DNA of 64,000 bases from Acholoe squamosa (taxonomy: Eukaryota; Annelida; Polychaeta; Phyllodocida; Polynoidae): the NCBI GenBank assembly GCA_949317995.1, contig OX439035.1, positions 2,339,181-2,403,180 of the forward strand. Direction: 5' to 3'. The translations under genes were made by a program, and so were the position numbers. A model generated the notes under the pieces. It ran no database searches. It was given only the letters and a program-made list of their open reading frames with translations, and was not told the origin of the DNA. Below, one piece after another: positions 59,666 to 64,000 of the stretch; position 1 is the stretch's first letter, and each line of letters begins with the position of its first letter.

Positions 59666-59909
59666 TGACCACCCTTGGGTTCGATTTGGTGGGGACCGTC
59701 TCCAAGGTGAATTGTGGGGACGTACCTAGGGAGGAAGTGGGGCTGGACCGAGGTCGTTTCTTAGGTGCTTTCACGGCGGCGGTGGGGAGGGCAGGCTTAC
59801 TCTTCCGCTTGGCTTTAGTGAGCACCCTAGTGTCTTTAGTTTCCTTCAGTTGTGCTGCCCGTGGGTGTACTGGTCTCTGCCAGAGGGTCCTCTGTGCGCC
59901 CCGCACCAC
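59583..59909 (-). CDS. Element B accessory ORF, Lys/Pro-rich (copy 2)
   Basis: 108 codons. Counterpart of 15,108-15,443 with a three-codon in-frame deletion. Basic and Pro-rich, overlapping the previous ORF. Confidence 0.35.
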   Translation of the reverse strand: MVRGAQRTLWQRPVHPRAAQLKETKDTRVLTKAKRKSKPALPTAAVKAPKKRPRSSPTSSLGTSPQFTLETVPTKSNPRVVSATPSRPPAGGPGHSPHWDRLPPSCGG

Positions 59910-60101
59910 CCTCGCTCATGGACGTCATGCTGGCTGGATCCTCTGCTTGCACTGCTGGGGAGGTTGGGGCCAGGCGGGGGCTGCTGGGCACAATGGGGTA
60001 GGGATCAGGGAACGACGCTAACCCCAGCATGACCCAGGGGTGTTTATCACCGCCATCGTGTTATGAGTTGTGCACAGATGGCGCTGCATGTCATTATGCC
60101 T

Positions 60102-60710
60102 CTAGGTGCAGTAGGGAGAGCCCACTCGGCCGGAGGTGTACATCGGGAAGGGACAGAGCCATCCCTTCAGCTGGTCGGTCCCCCCATGGACTTTACGCAT
60201 GTGGCGGTTGCGGGCTCCGGCTTGGGTAAATCTCTTGTTGCACTTGTAGCACGAGTAGCGTGCCACATCTATTTCCTTAAGGCGACGGCGCTCGGCCCAA
60301 CCTGCAAGGAACCGGTGATGACCACTGTAAAATCCCCTCGGTACGAAGGTTCCGGCCCCAGACCGGGCGCTCAGGGTAGACTCCTGGAGACGAGAAGGGA
60401 GGGCGACAGCCGTCGATGTGCCGCCAGCGGCACGGGTGCTGCCGGCGGTACTGTCAAATCCCTGCTCTCCACTGACAGCAGTCACCGGGTTGACAGCGCT
60501 TTTAACCTTGGTCGAGGGAGGCGTACTGCGAGCGGCACAGGGGTTACTCAAGGCGTTTTTCTCCTTCTGGGCTTCCCTAATCTCCCCTCTCTCCTCCTGG
60601 GGGCCTTCACGGGGCCTTTTGGACCCGGGAGGAGACGTAGAAAGGCGTTCAAATGCACCGGTGCGGTTCTCCCGTCTTTCTTTGTCTCTTGCACAGTCTC
60701 GCTTCCCCAC
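60102..60710 (-). CDS. Element B accessory C2H2 zinc-finger protein (202 aa, intact here)
   Basis: ATG at 60,708-60,710; stop at 60,102-60,104. Residues 1-60 are charged ([30 protein letters not shown]) and 60-120 Ser/Thr/Ala-rich. Residues 152-175 form one C2H2 finger: Cys154, Cys157, His170, His175 (C-x2-C-x12-H-x4-H) with Phe161 at the usual core position. It lies between integrase and the 3' LTR on the element's coding strand. A nucleic-acid-binding role is inferred from the finger. Single-finger proteins encoded 3' of pol are unusual in gypsy-type elements. Copy 1 is frameshifted. Confidence 0.65.
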   Translation of the reverse strand: MGKRDCARDKERRENRTGAFERLSTSPPGSKRPREGPQEERGEIREAQKEKNALSNPCAARSTPPSTKVKSAVNPVTAVSGEQGFDSTAGSTRAAGGTSTAVALPSRLQESTLSARSGAGTFVPRGFYSGHHRFLAGWAERRRLKEIDVARYSCYKCNKRFTQAGARNRHMRKVHGGTDQLKGWLCPFPMYTSGRVGSPYCT

Positions 60711-61240
60711 GAGATATCACCAGTTGTAATCCCAGGTGCCGCTGGCGGCACGTACCAAACCGCCCCCCACCCCAGCAGAATTTTCTTCTCCCTTCTCCTT
60801 CTCTGTGCTCCCTTCTCTTACCATAGTGGTGGAATCCCCCTCCGTGAGGTAAGTAGTACTGTCAGCCGCCCTTTTCTTTCCCCCCAGGAGCTGCGCACGG
60901 CATGAGGACGGGTGCTGTCGGCGGCACAGGCTGAATGACTGGATGACCTTCTGGGTGAGAAGGATCCTCGTTGCCCCCTCCTTTCTCCTCTGGCTACTGA
61001 CGACCGGTGAGGACTGCGAGATTCCCTCCTTTCCCTTTCTCTCCTCCTTTCTTTCCTGGTCACCCGGGCGACCTTCAGGTCCTCTGGGTCAGATTGACTT
61101 TCTTCGGATTGACTTTCTTTTCTCTTTCTAGGACACTTCCCGATGGATGCCGCGATTCTTCTAGCCTCAGAATCACCACCAGCCCTTCCCCCTACCTTGG
61201 AGACTCTGAGGATGGTGTAGCTGCGAGAGGGTACCTTCTT

Positions 61241-63055
61241 TCAAGTCATCTTGATGAGAGCTCTGGGAAGCTGAACTTCTCCTTCACAAGACCTTCCTCC
61301 AAGAACGCCAGGATCAGCGGCACCATGAGCGGCACAGGCAGCATGTGCGGCATCAGGAGCAGCACGGGTGGCATCAGGAGCACCACGGGCGGCATGGGCA
61401 GCACCGAAGAGGTGGTCTTCGTCATCTGGTACCGGCCTGGCCCTTCCTCGAATACCAAAAGGTGAGTCTGTAATCATTCGTGAGACCCGTTGGACCCCCC
61501 CTTGAAGGGGCCACACCCCCTCCGGCGCCACCGGGACTACTTTGAGGGAATCGAAGTGGACAATTTTTGTGGTGCGGTCTTTACTGATTTCATACACAGC
61601 CTCCCCTATCCTTTTAGAAACCTTCCAGGGCCCTGTCCACAATTTTTTTTAACTTCGGGGAGTTGCAGTGCCTCCTTATGGTGTAAGTAGTAGAAAAGGC
61701 TACCCTCGGGGATGGTGCGGTTGGAAGCTCTCAGATCATAATTCCGAGTTTGGCGGGCCACAGCTACCCCTAACTCTCTCCGAGCGGTCTCAAAAGCTAA
61801 CGCCATTCTTCCTTGGAGGTTCGCCACATACCCTTTGGCCCCCTCTCCCACTATGTCCTCCGCCTCCGGATACAGGATACAGGAGCGGAAGTGGTGGGTT
61901 ATTCTCTCTCCCGAGCATAAGCATGTTAGGACTCATGCCAATAGAGGAGTGAACCAACGACCGGTATGCGGACATCACCAACGGCAGCTGCTCATCCCAG
62001 TCGCTATGGTCATCAGCCACCACTGCAGCCAGGAGGGCTTCGATGGTCCAGTTTGCTCTCTCCAGAGTCCATCTGACTTCGGATTGAAGGCGAAGGTCCG
62101 CATTTGTTTGACACCCAGGAGGGCCACCACTTCTCGGAAGAGGTGCGATTGAAAATTGCGCCCCTGAGTGCAGGCTCCCAGGGCATGCAAAACGACATAC
62201 CAGACCTTCTACAAAGGCACGAGCCAAGGTGGCAGCTTCCTGGTTGTGTAAGGCTACCGCCTCCGCCCACATGTCTACTATGTAGCGGTTCGCACATGTC
62301 TACTATGTAGCGGTTTCCTCGTGGGCTTGGCGGCACATGGCCCATGACATCGATGGCGACTCTCTGCATTACCATTCCCATGGGGACATGCCTCATTCTG
62401 GCTCAGCTCGGGTGAGGGGGAGGCTTCCTTTCCAGGCATGTCGGACAAGAGGGCACCCAATATGTTACTTCCCTGTGAACCTCGGGCCAGTACCACTTCT
62501 CTTGTATTTTCTGCAGGGTCTGGTCTCAACCAAAATGGCCGATTATCTCTCCCCATGACACCCCTCAAAATTCTCCTTCCTCGGACTTCGGGTACCAAGG
62601 CTCGGAAGTGGTGCTCTCCCCCAGGACTGTACCACCACCTTCCCAATAGTCTCTCTTTCAGCACTAGCCGGCTCGTCTGGGCGGCCAACGAGCAAAGGGC
62701 ATAAGCTGCCCCGGCCAATTCATCCTCTCTGGCATCCCTCCCTTCTTCCGTCCACTGGTATGCCATTCCTATAAGGGGGTCAGCCTTCTGGTTGCGACCC
62801 ATTCTTACCGTATCTCTTCAGCAACTTCAGGATCACGGGACCCCTGGCGGGTAATGGCGCGGACGCTGGACTCCCCTTCGCTTGATGTTACTCCATCATT
62901 GTTTCCTTCCAAATGATCACATTGTCTACACGGAATTCGGGAAAGGCCATCAACGTTCCCATGCAGGCGTCCCGGCCGATGTTCGACATTGTAGTCGTAC
63001 ATGTCCAGAATTTGGAGCCACCGGGCTACTTACCCCTCCGGCTGCTTGAAGGGTA
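61241..63055 (-). pseudogene. Element B RNase H end and integrase (copy 2)
   Basis: Same motifs as 17,002-18,560 but more damaged: the stretch between the core Asp residues is shortened and contains a local duplication (CACATGTCTACTATGTAGCGGTT at 62,270 and again at 62,292) where copy 1 has the intact DYFTKW text. The RNase H tail [20 protein letters not shown] is readable at about 62,935-62,995. Confidence 0.82.
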
Positions 63056-63638
63056 TTACCCACTTAAGTGGTCTGTCTGAATCCTCACATGTTGGCCCAG
63101 GAGATAGTGTCGAAATCTTTTAGGACATAGTGTCGAAATCTTTTCCGTCCGAAGAGATAACACGCCCCCAAGGCCCGTGTCCAAGGCATCCGTATCAAGG
63201 ACGATTTGTCCCTCTTCCTGTGGATAGCCGAGGATGGGAGACTCCGTGAGAAGGCGCTGTAGGGTGTCGAAAGCACCCTGACAAGCCTCATCCCACCGGA
63301 ATATCCGACCTTTCTCTGCCAAAGTGGTGAGTGGCTTGGCGAGAGTAGCAAAGTCAGGGACGAAGGCCCGATAGTACTCAGCCAAGCCGAGAAAACTCCT
63401 CACTTCAGTCAAACTCTCTGGTGTGGGCCATTCCTTGACCGTGGCTATCTTGAGGGGATCCGTGGCTATCCCCTGGGAACTAACGACGTGGCCAAGAAAC
63501 ACAACCTCCTTCCGCACCAAGTGGCACTTGAAAGGTTTCACTTTGAGCCCTGCTACCTCCAACCGGGAAAGCAACTGTGAGAAGACAACAATGTCATCGA
63601 GATAGACAAGGAAAGACCATCTTCTGGGGTCGTATCTA
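63056..63638 (-). pseudogene. Element B RT palm end (copy 2)
   Basis: [13 protein letters not shown] directly beside the MITE, then [10 protein letters not shown] and [13 protein letters not shown] as in copy 1. The same upstream deletion. Confidence 0.85.
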
Positions 63639-63968
63639 CCCACTTGGCAAAAAACGTGTTTGTAACATTTGCAAACGTTTTTATTTGGTTTGGGTAAAAC
63701 ACGTTTTTAAAAAAACGTTATTTTGACGTTGAAAAAACGTTTGTTAATGTTTTTTCAATCAATTTTCAACCAAATAGAAACGTTTGCTTTTTCAACCAAT
63801 TTTCAACCAAATAAAAACTTTTTTATTTATGTTTCTTTTACATAACAAAAAAGGTTTTTTTAACCTGATATTAAAACGTTTTTATAAAAACGTCAAAATA
63901 AAGTTTTTTTGAGTACATGTAAAAACGTTTTTTTTGACGTAAAAAAAACGTTTTTTCTGCCAAGTGGG
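63639..63968. mobile_element. MITE-3 (duplicate of MITE-2)
   Basis: CCCACTTGGC...GCCAAGTGGG flanked by TA on both sides, at the position equivalent to 19,155-19,484. Confidence 0.92.
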
Positions 63969-64000
63969 TAGTTTTCCACCTTCTTCGATGGTGTCTCTGT

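Larger units (their letters stand above)
57074..64000. repeat. Segmental duplication, copy 2 (runs off the window)
   Basis: Direct-orientation match to 12,596-19,516. The left border abuts gypsy pol here but AT-rich intron sequence in copy 1. Differences include small indels (9 bp near 59,699; about 25 bp near 60,890; about 14 bp near 61,205) and scattered substitutions. Confidence 0.95.
57739..64000 (-). mobile_element. LTR retrotransposon B, copy 2 (partial)
   Basis: Same element, insertion site (GTGCTATT before TGTAAC) and MITE as copy 1, so it is a duplication product, not a new insertion. The gag and 5' LTR lie beyond the window. Confidence 0.9.

Overview
The window is animal (metazoan) nuclear DNA, probably from a marine invertebrate. 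I cannot name the species. The case for an animal rests on one host gene with nine small exons in perfect reading phase spread over 37 kb, GT/AG introns, and a dense load of retrotransposons, MITEs and mini/microsatellites. I see no prokaryotic operon, rRNA gene, CRISPR array or functional tRNA gene.

Host gene. The minus strand from 46,770 down to 9,945 encodes a secreted matrix metalloproteinase (MMP). Nine exons (46666-46770, 30036-30127, 29482-29618, 26407-26507, 25705-25918, 25384-25542, 24804-24914, 10405-10596, 9945-10267) join into a 477-codon frame. In order it has a signal peptide, a prodomain with cysteine switch, a furin site, a zinc catalytic domain, an EGF-like module, a Thr/Pro linker and an unrecognised Cys-containing C-terminal domain. 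No hemopexin domain is evident. Diverged extra copies of the C-terminal exons lie at 12.7-13.3 kb and 57.2-57.7 kb.

Mobile DNA by region. 1-9.7 kb: a decayed Ty3/gypsy element (gag-pro-RT at 1-3,790, RNase H at 9,265-9,690) split by a LINE (about 3,791-9,117) whose ORF1 carries an RRM-like region followed by a NADAR/YbiA-like domain. 13.3-21.8 kb: a minus-strand, internally deleted gypsy-type element ('B') with LTRs and extra ORFs downstream of pol, one with a C2H2 zinc finger. At least 6.9 kb of this (12,596-19,516) is duplicated in direct orientation at 57,074-64,000. 22-30 kb: foldback, hairpin, 33-bp minisatellites, MITEs and a tRNA-derived SINE-like head, all in MMP introns. 30,394-43,111: a complete 12.7-kb Ty3/gypsy element ('A') with identical 418-bp LTRs, intact gag and pol, and a third coding region interrupted by one in-frame TGA. 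It lies antisense in MMP intron 1. 43-51 kb: repeats and unannotated intron/upstream DNA. 51-57 kb: fragments of the old gypsy family around a pol-less element with a double zinc-knuckle gag and an env-like ORF.

The strongest candidates for something new are the accessory ORF3/ORF4 of element A, the NADAR-bearing LINE ORF1, and the zinc-finger accessory ORF of element B. All were read by eye; no database search or alignment program was run.
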